Source: Myroides pelagicus (GTDB lineage: Bacteria; Bacteroidota; Bacteroidia; Flavobacteriales; Flavobacteriaceae). Taken from it: a stretch of 64,000 nt of DNA. Position 1 is the first letter of the stretch. Every line of letters starts with the position of its first letter. The notes beneath the pieces are model-generated. The model ran no database searches and was not told the origin of the DNA. It was given only the letters and a program-made list of their open reading frames with translations. Shown one piece after another: positions 19,452 through 27,994 of this stretch. Location: assembly GCF_009711055.1 (NCBI RefSeq), contig NZ_WMJY01000002.1:157571-221570 (forward strand). The letters run 5' to 3'. Both the position numbers and the translations under genes were made by a program.

Positions 19452-20366
19452 ATGAAAGCAGCTTTGAATATATCTTCTGAAAAAAGTACTTCCGTTTCAG
19501 TACTTAAGGAATTTAAAGAAATGACTAAAATGGGACTAGCGCTAAGCGTAGTCTTTTCTACTATAGCAGGTTACTTATTAGCTGTCCCAGATTTAAAAAG
19601 TATCGATTTAGGGATACTAGTTGCCTTAGCTATCGGAGGCTATTGCATGGTAGGAGCATCAAACGTGTACAATCAAATTATTGAACGCGAGTTAGATGCA
19701 AAAATGAAACGTACAATGAATCGTCCAATTGCTTCAGGACGAGTAAAACCTTCAGCAGCTTTTGTATTAGCTACTGTATTAACGGTTTTAGGTATTGGTA
19801 TACTATATGCTGTAAATCCAAAAACAGCAATGTTTGGAGCTATTTCTATCTTTTTATATACAAGTGTATATACTCCATTAAAGACAATTACACCTCTTTC
19901 TGTATTTGTAGGTGCCTTTCCAGGTGCTATACCATTTATGTTAGGTTGGGTAGCAGCGACTAATAATTTTGGGATTGAAGCAGGGACATTGTTTATGATT
20001 CAGTTCTTTTGGCAGTTTCCTCACTTTTGGGCTATAGGGTGGTTCTTATACGACGATTATAAAAAGGGAGGTTTTTCGATGTTGCCAACAGGTAAACGCG
20101 ATACCAAAACAGCGACACAGACAATTTTGTACACTGTGTGGTTAATTATCGCATCATTAGTTCCTGTGACAGGAATGACGGGAAGACTTTATTTAACACC
20201 AATATCAGGTGTATTAGTTTTGTTGGCGGGATTATGGATGTTGAGCGCAACAATTAAGTTGTATAAGCGTAGAACAGATAAAGCAGCTCGTTCATTGATG
20301 TTGGTAAGTGTAACTTATATCTCATTAATTCAAATAATTTATATACTCGATAAAATACTAAGATAA
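19452..20366 (+). CDS. ctaB: Protoheme IX farnesyltransferase (haem O synthase)
   Basis: UbiA-family prenyltransferase that adds a farnesyl group to haem b to make haem O, the precursor of haem A for the oxidase. The first Asp-rich motif is in NQIIERELDAKMKRTMNRP (about residues 74-92). The second lies in the IGWFLYDDYKKGGFSMLP region (about 197-214). About eight or nine transmembrane helices fit the family. It starts a cluster with subunit III and IV genes; the gap to the next gene is 2 nt. The locus is also called cyoE in other genomes. Confidence 0.95.
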   Translation: MKAALNISSEKSTSVSVLKEFKEMTKMGLALSVVFSTIAGYLLAVPDLKSIDLGILVALAIGGYCMVGASNVYNQIIERELDAKMKRTMNRPIASGRVKPSAAFVLATVLTVLGIGILYAVNPKTAMFGAISIFLYTSVYTPLKTITPLSVFVGAFPGAIPFMLGWVAATNNFGIEAGTLFMIQFFWQFPHFWAIGWFLYDDYKKGGFSMLPTGKRDTKTATQTILYTVWLIIASLVPVTGMTGRLYLTPISGVLVLLAGLWMLSATIKLYKRRTDKAARSLMLVSVTYISLIQIIYILDKILR

Positions 20367-20368
20367 AT

Positions 20369-20950
20369 ATGGAAATGACTGCTCAAGAACATTATGAAAA
20401 AAAGGGGAAGGCATTAAAGATAATGATGCTTTTCGCGTTGGGAAGTATAGCAATGGTGTTTGCTGGACTGACAAGTGCTTATGTAGTAAGTAAGTCTCGA
20501 CCAGACTGGTTAACCGATTTTGTATTACCCAATTCATTCTTATATAGTACAGTAGCTATCTTGATAAGTAGTATTACAATTCATTTAGCACTAAAAGCAA
20601 CGAAAGCTGGTCAAAATAGCAAAGCGACAACTTATTTGCTTATTACTTTGATATTAGGATTGTTATTTGTTTTTTTGCAATTCAAAGGCTTCGGTCAGGT
20701 TATAGAAAACGGATATTTCTTCACTGGAAGCGAGAGTACAATCACAACTTCATTTTTATATGTAATAGTTATTGTTCACATCGCCCATCTATTTGGAGGT
20801 ATAATCGCTTTAATGGTTGTAATTTATAATCATTATAAACAAAAATATAATGCACAGCAATACGTTGGTATAGAGTTGTGTGCATGGTTCTGGCACTTTT
20901 TAGATTTGCTATGGATTTATTTGTTTTTGTTTTTTACATTCTATAAATAA
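20369..20950 (+). CDS. Haem-copper oxidase subunit III family protein (short form)
   Basis: A 193-residue protein with five transmembrane helices, the size and pattern of the short (CyoC/CtaE-like) subunit III family. The final helices carry IVHIAHLFGGIIAL and ELCAWFWHFLDLLWIYLFLFF, the latter being the strongly conserved WHFxDxxWI motif. A longer subunit III is encoded directly downstream, so the cluster has two. In Bacteroidota both are usually kept, one possibly an assembly or peripheral subunit. Co-transcribed with ctaB (2-nt gap). Confidence 0.9.
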   Translation: MEMTAQEHYEKKGKALKIMMLFALGSIAMVFAGLTSAYVVSKSRPDWLTDFVLPNSFLYSTVAILISSITIHLALKATKAGQNSKATTYLLITLILGLLFVFLQFKGFGQVIENGYFFTGSESTITTSFLYVIVIVHIAHLFGGIIALMVVIYNHYKQKYNAQQYVGIELCAWFWHFLDLLWIYLFLFFTFYK

Positions 20951-20994
20951 AAAAATTAAATTAAATTTGAGAACTTTATAACTAACAACTTTTT

Positions 20995-21999
20995 ATGGGA
21001 GCGACAGTTACTACAGCAGCTACTAAAGAAAACACATGGGGCGGAGGAAATGAGCCTCTAAAAGTAAGCTACGGTAAAATGATGATGTGGTATTTCATAT
21101 TATCAGATTCATTAACATTTTGTGGATTCCTTGTAGGATATGGATTTACACGCTACAAGTTCATGGATACTTGGCCAATTGCTGACGAGGTATTTAATCA
21201 CTTTCCTTTTCTACACGGAGTAGATGCACCAATGTACTATGTTGCATTGATGACATTTATCTTAATTTTCTCTTCAGTTACTATGGTACTAGCGGTTGAT
21301 GCTGGTCACCAAATGAAAAAAGGGAAAGTTGCAACGTATATGTTTTTAACTATTCTAGGAGGTTTAGTTTTCTTAGGATCTCAAGCTTGGGAGTGGAAAA
21401 ACTTTATTAACGGAACTTATGGTGCTGTTGAAACAAGAGGAGGTTCAATTCTTCACTTTGTAAAAGGAGAAGGAACTGAAGCTAAGCAAATAGCATTAGC
21501 AGATTTTGCTATTGTAGACGAAAACAGAGATGAGGCAACTTTAACGAGAGGAAAAGGTACTTGGTTCTTAAAAGGACCTGAAGCGGCTACTTATTCTATA
21601 GCAGAGGTTAAAGCTGGTTTATTAGCTAATCCTGATGTAAAAATCAGAACGCAAAAAACTATTCAAGATCCTGAGACTGGTCGTCGATACAAAGAAGTAT
21701 TAACAAGAGAACAATCAGTAGAACGAATTAATGACGCTACTATCGTTGTTGAAGGTGCAAGCTTAATCCGCAACGAATATGGTCACAAGACATTCGGTGA
21801 TTTCTTCTTCTTTATTACAGGATTCCACGGATTCCACGTATTTACAGGTATCTTGATCAATATTGTTATTTTCTTTAATGTTCTTTTAGGAACATATCAG
21901 AAAAGAGGATCATACGAAATGGTTGAAAAAGGAGGATTATACTGGCACTTTGTTGACTTAGTGTGGGTATTCGTATTTACATTTTTCTATTTGGTTTAA
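20995..21999 (+). CDS. coxC: Cytochrome c oxidase subunit III
   Basis: Core subunit III of the haem-copper oxidase encoded by coxAB 16 kb upstream. Hydrophobic helices occur at about residues 24-43, 77-101 and 112-131, and again after residue 262. The C-terminus has GFHGFHVFTG and the conserved WHFVDLVWVFVFTFFY. Between these, residues about 138-260 form a charged hydrophilic insertion that makes the protein 334 residues instead of about 200. As I recall, this insert is found in other flavobacterial subunit III proteins, so it is probably a lineage feature. Confidence 0.94.
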   Translation: MGATVTTAATKENTWGGGNEPLKVSYGKMMMWYFILSDSLTFCGFLVGYGFTRYKFMDTWPIADEVFNHFPFLHGVDAPMYYVALMTFILIFSSVTMVLAVDAGHQMKKGKVATYMFLTILGGLVFLGSQAWEWKNFINGTYGAVETRGGSILHFVKGEGTEAKQIALADFAIVDENRDEATLTRGKGTWFLKGPEAATYSIAEVKAGLLANPDVKIRTQKTIQDPETGRRYKEVLTREQSVERINDATIVVEGASLIRNEYGHKTFGDFFFFITGFHGFHVFTGILINIVIFFNVLLGTYQKRGSYEMVEKGGLYWHFVDLVWVFVFTFFYLV

Positions 22000-22020
22000 T
22001 TTTAAAAAAAAATATTGATA

Positions 22021-22377
22021 ATGGCATCAGAAGGAACTCATCAATCAAATACAAAGAAAATTTGGACTGTATTTGCTATTTTATCTATTATTACTCTTGT
22101 TGAGGTTGTATTAGGTATCATTAAACCAGAATCGTTACACCAAGTTTATATTTATGGTTTAAGTTTATTAAATTATATATTCATTATTTTAACAATTGCT
22201 AAAGCATACTACATTATGTGGTCTTTCATGCACTTAGAGCATGAGAAAAAATCATTCCAGTGGTCTGTAGCAGGAGTTTTAGGATTTTTATGTGTTTATT
22301 TAATCACATTGGTTTTGATTGAAGGAAACTACATATATGATGTATTCCAAAGCTCACAATACAAGTGGATTTTTTAA
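22021..22377 (+). CDS. Cytochrome c oxidase subunit IV family protein
   Basis: Small accessory subunit of the oxidase: 118 residues with three transmembrane helices, a central KAYYIMWSFMHLEHEKKSFQW segment (the HLxHE-type motif of COX IV-family proteins), and a final periplasmic tail. I place the start at ATG 22021; the frame can be extended to TTG 22015, but that only adds two residues and is unlikely. It is the last gene of the cluster, 21 nt after coxC, with a terminator 17 nt after its stop. Confidence 0.9.
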   Translation: MASEGTHQSNTKKIWTVFAILSIITLVEVVLGIIKPESLHQVYIYGLSLLNYIFIILTIAKAYYIMWSFMHLEHEKKSFQWSVAGVLGFLCVYLITLVLIEGNYIYDVFQSSQYKWIF

Positions 22378-22394
22378 TAACATATTATATATTG

Positions 22395-22421
22395 AAAAGG
22401 CGGTTTATTAACCGCCTTTTT
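22395..22421 (+). terminator. Rho-independent terminator after the subunit IV gene
   Basis: An 11-bp stem, AAAAGGCGGTT / AACCGCCTTTT, with a TATT loop and following T residues. Confidence 0.92.
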
Positions 22422-22422
22422 C

Positions 22423-22430
22423 TATTTTTG
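22423..22430 (+). promoter_or_regulatory. Putative -7 promoter element of the Sco/DUF420 operon
   Basis: TATTTTTG fits TAnnTTTG and begins 2 nt after the terminator stem-loop, 28 nt before the next ATG. Confidence 0.45.
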
Positions 22431-22458
22431 TACGTCACATATTGAAACTGACTGTATA

Positions 22459-23115
22459 ATGAAAAAATACCTTATTCTTATCCTGTTGTTTATTATGCCG
22501 ATTAGTGCATATCTCTTTTTTGCATCAGGAGTTAATCAATTCGAACGTTTACCGATCATATCAGAAGGCGTGAATGAACTTCCAAAAGGGGAAAGCTTAT
22601 TGGGTAATAGCCCTGCCTTGGAAGGAAAGATCACTGTACTTGGTTTTCCAGGAGCTCATCTATTTAAAGATAGAGGTGATGCTTTTAACTTGAATCAAAA
22701 GATATATAAAAAGTATAAAGACTTTGATGATTTTCAATTAGTGATGGTTTTGCCAAAAGGAAGTGAGGCAGAGGCGCAGAAGGTAGTTGATGAATTGAGC
22801 CCAATATCGGATATGTCTAATTGGAATTATCTGTTCTTAGAGCGAGATGAGATTCAAACATTTTATAATTCACTAGGTCTAGTGGGGAAATTAGATGAAG
22901 ACATGGCAAGTGTTAATGTCTATCTTGTGGATAAAGATAGAAATGTGAGAGGGCGCAATGGAAAGAGCAAAGCAGGACAATTTGAATACAAAGAAGGGTA
23001 TTCTACAATTAGTGCTGCAGAATTGCACAATGATATGATGGATGATGTGAAAGTATTGTTAGCTGAATATCGCTTAGCATTGAAGAAGTATAAACGAATT
23101 AATAAAGACCAATAA
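22459..23115 (+). CDS. Membrane-anchored Sco-like protein lacking the copper cysteines
   Basis: 218 residues with one N-terminal hydrophobic anchor (about 3-22) and a periplasmic domain that looks like a thioredoxin/Sco fold: GKITVLGFPGAHLF where Sco has its CxxxC strand, then strand-helix repeats ending in a charged tail. There is no cysteine in the whole protein, so it cannot bind copper or do thiol chemistry as Sco does. It sits 1 nt upstream of a genuine Sco gene in an oxidase-assembly operon, so a partner or degenerate paralogue role is my inference. Comparable flavobacterial proteins are usually called membrane or hypothetical. Confidence 0.6.
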   Translation: MKKYLILILLFIMPISAYLFFASGVNQFERLPIISEGVNELPKGESLLGNSPALEGKITVLGFPGAHLFKDRGDAFNLNQKIYKKYKDFDDFQLVMVLPKGSEAEAQKVVDELSPISDMSNWNYLFLERDEIQTFYNSLGLVGKLDEDMASVNVYLVDKDRNVRGRNGKSKAGQFEYKEGYSTISAAELHNDMMDDVKVLLAEYRLALKKYKRINKDQ

Positions 23116-23116
23116 T

Positions 23117-23740
23117 ATGAAAGATAAATCGTATATCTGGATCTCCTTTATAGTTTTAATTTTTGGTATTTGGGTGATGCCAAAAGTTATAAAGAAGTTT
23201 GAAAAGGCAGATCTAATGACTATGGGAAAAGCTCCACATTTTGAGTTAATCAATCAGGATGAAAAAGTAATTAATAATGAATCGTACGCAGGTAAGGTTT
23301 ATGTGTTAGAGTTCTTTTTTGCAAAATGTCCTACGATCTGTCCTATAATGAATATGAATATGTTGAAGTTGCAAGATGCTTTCTATGGCAATATGAAGTT
23401 TGGTATCGCCTCAATTAGTATTGATCCAGTTAATGACACACCAGCAGCTTTAAAAGAACACGCAAAAGAATTAGGGGTGAAGAACCCTTATTGGAATATG
23501 ATGACAGGTGAAGGGGAATACATATATGATGTAGCGAAGAAGTTTAACTTGTATACAGGAGTAAATCCTGAAGCAGCTGGAGGATTCGAACACTCAGGAT
23601 TGTTTGCATTAATTGATAAAGAAGGAAACATTCGTTGTCGTGTTGATGAACATGGTAATCCGATTTTATATTACGATGGAACGGATGATAAAGCTGTAGA
23701 GTGGTTGAAAGAAGATATTAAATTGTTATTAGACGAATAA
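23117..23740 (+). CDS. SCO1/SenC family copper chaperone for cytochrome c oxidase
   Basis: Delivers copper to, or keeps reduced, the CuA site of oxidase subunit II. It has an N-terminal membrane anchor (about residues 6-22), then a thioredoxin-like domain with the copper ligands Cys71 and Cys75 in CPTICP and His159 in FEHSGLFAL. 207 residues is normal. It overlaps the following DUF420 gene by one base (TAATG) and begins 1 nt after the cysteine-free relative, so the three are translated as a unit. Confidence 0.93.
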   Translation: MKDKSYIWISFIVLIFGIWVMPKVIKKFEKADLMTMGKAPHFELINQDEKVINNESYAGKVYVLEFFFAKCPTICPIMNMNMLKLQDAFYGNMKFGIASISIDPVNDTPAALKEHAKELGVKNPYWNMMTGEGEYIYDVAKKFNLYTGVNPEAAGGFEHSGLFALIDKEGNIRCRVDEHGNPILYYDGTDDKAVEWLKEDIKLLLDE

Positions 23741-24285
23741 TGGAAAATGCGAATTTAGAGAAGAAGTATAACAAGTGGATTTGGGTATTGTCCATTGCAA
23801 TCCCTTTAGTTGTTGCTATCTTGTTTGGTGTAAATCTTCAAAAGTTAGGGTATGATGTAAAGCCATTGAGCTTTTTGCCACCAATATATGCAACGATCAA
23901 TGGTATTACTGCTATTTTATTGGTTGCAGCGGTATATGCTATAAAAAAGAAAAATAACATCAAGTTACACGAGCGCTTGATTAAAGTTTGTATTGGGTGT
24001 AGTATTGCTTTTTTAGCGATGTATGTAGCTTATCACATGACTTCTATCGAGACTAAGTTTGGAGGTGAAGGAACTATACGCTATGTGTACTTCTTTATTT
24101 TAATTACCCATATTTTGTTGTCGATTATTATCATACCATTTGTGTTGTTTACATTTGTGAGAGGAATTGCAGGTGCCTATGAAAGACATAAGAAATTAGC
24201 ACGTATTACATATCCTATGTGGTTATATGTAGCTGTTACAGGAGTAATTGTTTATATTATGATCTCTCCGTATTATATTAATTAA
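23740..24285 (+). CDS. DUF420 domain membrane protein (oxidase-assembly associated)
   Basis: 181 residues with five transmembrane helices. Conserved His positions (LHERLIKVC, YHMTS, THILLS, ERHKKLAR) on helix ends are characteristic of DUF420/CtaM-like proteins, which in Firmicutes are required for haem A oxidase assembly. Its place after Sco and before a small CxxC protein supports a role in oxidase biogenesis, but function in Bacteroidota is inferred. The start overlaps the sco stop by one base. Confidence 0.88.
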   Translation: MENANLEKKYNKWIWVLSIAIPLVVAILFGVNLQKLGYDVKPLSFLPPIYATINGITAILLVAAVYAIKKKNNIKLHERLIKVCIGCSIAFLAMYVAYHMTSIETKFGGEGTIRYVYFFILITHILLSIIIIPFVLFTFVRGIAGAYERHKKLARITYPMWLYVAVTGVIVYIMISPYYIN

Positions 24286-24311
24286 ACTGTTGGTTTATTA
24301 ACTTAACTAGT

Positions 24312-24539
24312 ATGATGAAAAAAATAGTATTTCTTTTTTTGTTTTTAATGGTTAGTGTGGCTGATACCTATGCACAGTGTGCTATGTGTCGAGCAGTACT
24401 AGAGACGGAAGATGGAGGAGTGAAGGCTGAAGCAGTAAATGATGGGATTGTTTATTTGATGATTTTTCCTTATTTGCTTGTGCCTACAGCACTTTATTTC
24501 AGTTATCGAGTTTATAAAAGCAAGAAAGTTGCAAAATAA
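24312..24539 (+). CDS. Small exported CxxC membrane protein in the oxidase-assembly operon
   Basis: 75 residues: a signal peptide (about 1-22, ending TYAQ), then CAMCRAVLETEDGG, giving a CxxC (Cys23, Cys26) right at the predicted mature N-terminus, then one transmembrane helix (about 44-63) and a basic tail. It is too short for a known enzyme and I do not recognise a named family, though similar small proteins follow DUF420 genes in related bacteria. Position suggests a metal- or thiol-handling part in oxidase assembly. Start at the first of two consecutive ATGs. A terminator follows 5 nt after the stop. Confidence 0.75.
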   Translation: MMKKIVFLFLFLMVSVADTYAQCAMCRAVLETEDGGVKAEAVNDGIVYLMIFPYLLVPTALYFSYRVYKSKKVAK

Positions 24540-24544
24540 GTATC

Positions 24545-24574
24545 AAAAAACCGCTGTTATTAGCGGTTTTTTTT
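24545..24574 (+). terminator. Rho-independent terminator after the Sco/DUF420 operon
   Basis: An 11-bp stem, AAAAAACCGCT / AGCGGTTTTTT, with a 6-nt loop and an eight-T run. Confidence 0.93.
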
Positions 24575-24613
24575 ATTCCTTTATATGAAATAGTATTTTA
24601 GGATTATTTAACT

Positions 24614-26047
24614 ATGAGAGTCAAAAGGTTTAAATATTTAGTCTTTATGTTTCTAGGAGGCAGTATGTTTTGTATTGCTCAAGAGAAAAAATGGACTTTG
24701 GAAGAATGTATTTCCTATGCTATCACACATAATATACAAGTAAAACAAACTGAATTAGAGAAAGAAGCGTCTACAGTTAGAAAGCAAATGGCTAAAGGAG
24801 ACTTTCTACCATCTGTTAGTTTTAATGGTCAGCATAATTGGACTATAGCTAATAGTACACTATCTGAAGAAATCGGAACGAATGCTAAGACTGTTCAGGC
24901 ATCGTCATTTGGTCTAAATGTGGCGGTAGACTTGTATAAAGGGCAAGTGAATCAACATCGTTTAGTGAAAGCCAGATTGGATCAACTGGCTTCAGAGTAT
25001 CAAGCTCAACAGATGAAAGAAAATATTGCATTGCAAGTGATTAATTCTTATTTGCAAGTGATGTTTAATAAAGAACTAGTTCGCACCAATGAAGTGCAAT
25101 TGACCTACGATAAGGATCAAAGCATTCGAATGCAAACCTTAGTTGACGCAGGTGTGGTTCCAGCAGGTGATCTGTTAGAAGCTAAAGCAACTGTGGCTAT
25201 ATCTAGTCAACGTCTAATTACTTCAGAAAATCAATTAGTCATGGCTAAGCTTAATCTAGCTCAGCTACTGCAATTAGAATCTTATTCGACATTTGATGTA
25301 ACAGATACTAATTTTGAAGTGAAAGGTGAAGAGATATTAAAACATAGTCCTGAAGAAATAAAAGAGCGTGCATTTGAGTCATTGATGAATGTGCGTATTG
25401 CGCAAACGAATTTAGCAATAGCTGAGCAGAATGTAAAAATAGCTCGAACTTCATTTTATCCTACTTTGACAGGAGTTTATAATTTGACAACGAATGCTAA
25501 TTATCTTGATCGAGTTACGGGGTATACTATTGGAAGTTTTCCTCGTGAGATAGGGTATGTCGAGGGTAGTAATGCCAAAGTTTTGGCGCCTAGTACAGTG
25601 CCAATGATGGGTGGAGCATCTCCTTTTTTTGATCAGCTATCGGATAATTTGAGATCCTTTGTTGGATTGACATTGAGTGTGCCTATCTTTACTGGGTTTA
25701 GGACAAGAAATAGCTTGAAATTAGCTAGGCTATCTAAGCAACAAATTTCCAATGAGAAAGAAGTTGCAATATTAGAATTAGAGCAACAAGTATTCAAAGC
25801 ATATACTGATACTAAGAATGCGCATAAAAGTTATGAAGCTAGTGTAGTAACTTTGGAGTCTAGGGAAAAGTCTTTGGAGTATGCGAAAGAGCGTTATGCA
25901 GTAGGTTTGATCAATGTATTTGACCTAAATCAGAACCAGAATTTGTATGTAGCTGCTCAATCAGATATGCTTAAGAGTAAGTATGAATATATATTTAAGA
26001 CGAGAATACTAGAATATTATTTTGGTGTTCCTTTATTTTCCAATTAG
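24614..26047 (+). CDS. TolC family outer-membrane efflux protein
   Basis: Outer-membrane channel component of a tripartite exporter. Signal peptide at residues 1-22 (cleaved after FCIAQ), then two OEP repeats of long amphipathic helices and short barrel strands; typical features are TLEECISYAITHNIQVKQTE at the start and RYAVGLINVFDLNQNQN near the end. 477 residues is normal. It is followed 5 nt later by a HlyD-type adaptor gene, so the two should work together, but no inner-membrane pump gene is adjacent. Confidence 0.92.
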   Translation: MRVKRFKYLVFMFLGGSMFCIAQEKKWTLEECISYAITHNIQVKQTELEKEASTVRKQMAKGDFLPSVSFNGQHNWTIANSTLSEEIGTNAKTVQASSFGLNVAVDLYKGQVNQHRLVKARLDQLASEYQAQQMKENIALQVINSYLQVMFNKELVRTNEVQLTYDKDQSIRMQTLVDAGVVPAGDLLEAKATVAISSQRLITSENQLVMAKLNLAQLLQLESYSTFDVTDTNFEVKGEEILKHSPEEIKERAFESLMNVRIAQTNLAIAEQNVKIARTSFYPTLTGVYNLTTNANYLDRVTGYTIGSFPREIGYVEGSNAKVLAPSTVPMMGGASPFFDQLSDNLRSFVGLTLSVPIFTGFRTRNSLKLARLSKQQISNEKEVAILELEQQVFKAYTDTKNAHKSYEASVVTLESREKSLEYAKERYAVGLINVFDLNQNQNLYVAAQSDMLKSKYEYIFKTRILEYYFGVPLFSN

Positions 26048-26052
26048 TCAAT

Positions 26053-27297
26053 ATGAAAAAAAAGTATGTAATAGGGGGTAGTGTTCTTATCCTTTTAATA
26101 GTAATAGGTCTAAGTACAGGAGTCTTTAGTAAGAGGAAGGAAGGTGTCGTTGTTGAAGTTAAGGTATTAGGAAGAGATGATATAATAGAGAAAGTTTCAG
26201 GTACGGGTAAGGTACAACCTGAGATAGAAGTGAAACTAACATCAGAAGTATCAGGAGAAATTATAAATTTGCCGATTAAAGAGGGACAAGTTGTAAATAA
26301 AGGAGACTTACTAGTAGAGATTAATCCAGATTTATATGAATCTATTGTTGATCGTAATCAAGCCGTATTAGAAACAAGTATGGCAGGGCTCTCTCAAGCG
26401 CAAGCGCAGTTGAAGGAAGCACAAGCAAATTATGAACGAAATAAAACCCTGTATAGTAAAGGTGTTATTTCGGGTTCTGAATGGGATAAAGTTGTTTCTA
26501 ATTATGAAGTTACAAAAGCAACGAATAAATCAGCTTACTATAACGTAGAAAGTGCTAAAGCAGCCTTGACAGAGGCAAAGAGAAATTTATTGCGTACAAC
26601 TATATATTCTCCTACTTACGGTACAATTTCAAAAGTCAATGTGGAATTAGGTGAGCGCGTTTTAGGTACACAGCAAATGGCGGGTACAGAAATCTTGCGT
26701 GTGGCTAACTTAAGTAAGATGGAAGTAGAAGTAGATATTAATGAAAATGATATAGTGAAAATCAATGAAGGAGATGAAACCATCATTAATGTAGATGCTT
26801 ATTTAAAAAAAGAGTTTAAAGGAATTGTAACAAGTATATCTAATTCGGCATCAAATCAAACACTGTCTGCTGATCAAGTAACGACATTCAAGGTAAAGAT
26901 TAAGATATTAGAGGAGTCGTATAAGGATCTAATTGAGGAAGGAGTAGAGAATGATTCTCCATTTAGACCGGGTATGACAGCAGCCGTGGAGATTATTACG
27001 AATGTTCGAAAGGGTGTTTTAGCAGTGCCTATTAGTGCTGTAGTAATGCGTAGTCTTACTGATACTATCCAAAATAAGGATGTAGAGAACAAAGCCTACG
27101 ATAAGGATAAAATGAAAGAAGCTGTATTTGTATCTAAAGATGGTGTAGCGCATCTTAAGTTTATAAAAACAGGTATTCAAGATGATACAAATATTGAAGT
27201 AGTTGGAGGATTAGAAGCCGGAGAGGAAGTGATTACAGGGCCTTATTCCGTGGTTAATAAGCAGCTACAACACAAAGAAAAGATTAAAGTAGAATAG
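26053..27297 (+). CDS. HlyD/RND-type periplasmic adaptor (membrane fusion) protein
   Basis: Links an inner-membrane transporter to TolC. It has a signal or anchor helix at 5-23, a barrel/lipoyl half-motif (VKLTSEVSGEIINLPIKEGQ, about 62-81), a helical hairpin (about 95-175), the second lipoyl half (TTIYSPTYGTISKVNVELGE), and the beta-barrel and membrane-proximal domains with FRPGMTAAVEI. 414 residues is typical for MacA-like adaptors. The gene is between tolC (5 nt) and tsaB (1 nt), an order that omits a MacB or RND gene; the pump must be encoded elsewhere. Confidence 0.92.
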   Translation: MKKKYVIGGSVLILLIVIGLSTGVFSKRKEGVVVEVKVLGRDDIIEKVSGTGKVQPEIEVKLTSEVSGEIINLPIKEGQVVNKGDLLVEINPDLYESIVDRNQAVLETSMAGLSQAQAQLKEAQANYERNKTLYSKGVISGSEWDKVVSNYEVTKATNKSAYYNVESAKAALTEAKRNLLRTTIYSPTYGTISKVNVELGERVLGTQQMAGTEILRVANLSKMEVEVDINENDIVKINEGDETIINVDAYLKKEFKGIVTSISNSASNQTLSADQVTTFKVKIKILEESYKDLIEEGVENDSPFRPGMTAAVEIITNVRKGVLAVPISAVVMRSLTDTIQNKDVENKAYDKDKMKEAVFVSKDGVAHLKFIKTGIQDDTNIEVVGGLEAGEEVITGPYSVVNKQLQHKEKIKVE

Positions 27298-27298
27298 A

Positions 27299-27976
27299 AT
27301 GATTACACTTTTGAATATTGAAACTGCAACAAAGAATTGTTCGGTATCTTTATCAGTTGATGGGCAGTTAGTAAAATTACAAGAGATTGCAGAAGAAAAC
27401 TTTTCACATGCCGAGAAGCTTCATGTGTTTATAGAGGCTGTCTTAGCTTCTGTAGGTAAAACACTAAAAGACTTAGACGGTATAGCAATTAGTCAAGGAC
27501 CAGGGTCATATACTGGATTGAGAATAGGGGTTTCTTCAGTGAAGGGACTGTGTTATGGACTAAGTATTCCAATGATAGCAGTGGATACATTAGAAGTATT
27601 AGCTAGAGCGGTACCCTATACAGATGGGTTAATAGTACCTATGATAGATGCACGTAGGATGGAGGTATTCGCGAGTGTTTTTGATCAAACATATCAACAA
27701 CTTCAGCCCATAGAAGCTGTAGTAATTGATGAGAATTCATTCCAAGAATTGAGACAAGTGGATAAAGTTTATTTTGTTGGTGATGGTGCAGCTAAATGTG
27801 AAGAGATCTTAAAACAAGATAATTTCACTTTTTTAAGTAAGATCGTTTATCCTTCAGCAAAAGAGATGGTGACAATTAGTTATCAGAAATATATAAACAA
27901 AGAGTTTGTAGACGTCGCATACTTTGAGCCTTTTTATTTGAAGGACTTTGTGATGGCTACTAAAAAAAATAAGTGA
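27299..27976 (+). CDS. tsaB: tRNA t6A biosynthesis protein TsaB
   Basis: Partner of TsaD/TsaE in adding threonylcarbamoyl to A37 of ANN-decoding tRNAs. ASKHA-fold markers are LLNIETATKNCSVSL at the N-terminus, the central GISxGPGSYTGLRIG-type motif (AISQGPGSYTGLRIG, about 63-77), and PMIDARRMEVF. 225 residues is normal. The stop codon lies inside a bidirectional terminator shared with the convergent mscS gene, and the start is 1 nt after the adaptor gene. Confidence 0.95.
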   Translation: MITLLNIETATKNCSVSLSVDGQLVKLQEIAEENFSHAEKLHVFIEAVLASVGKTLKDLDGIAISQGPGSYTGLRIGVSSVKGLCYGLSIPMIAVDTLEVLARAVPYTDGLIVPMIDARRMEVFASVFDQTYQQLQPIEAVVIDENSFQELRQVDKVYFVGDGAAKCEEILKQDNFTFLSKIVYPSAKEMVTISYQKYINKEFVDVAYFEPFYLKDFVMATKKNK

Positions 27977-27994
27977 TGCTATAAGGCATCACTT
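27971..27994. terminator. Bidirectional terminator between tsaB and mscS
   Basis: A perfect 9-bp stem, AAGTGATGC / GCATCACTT, with a TATAAG loop; eight A/T residues upstream and a T-run downstream let it work in both directions. It contains the stop codons of both convergent genes: TGA of tsaB at 27974-27976 and TAG of mscS at 27979-27981. Confidence 0.88.
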
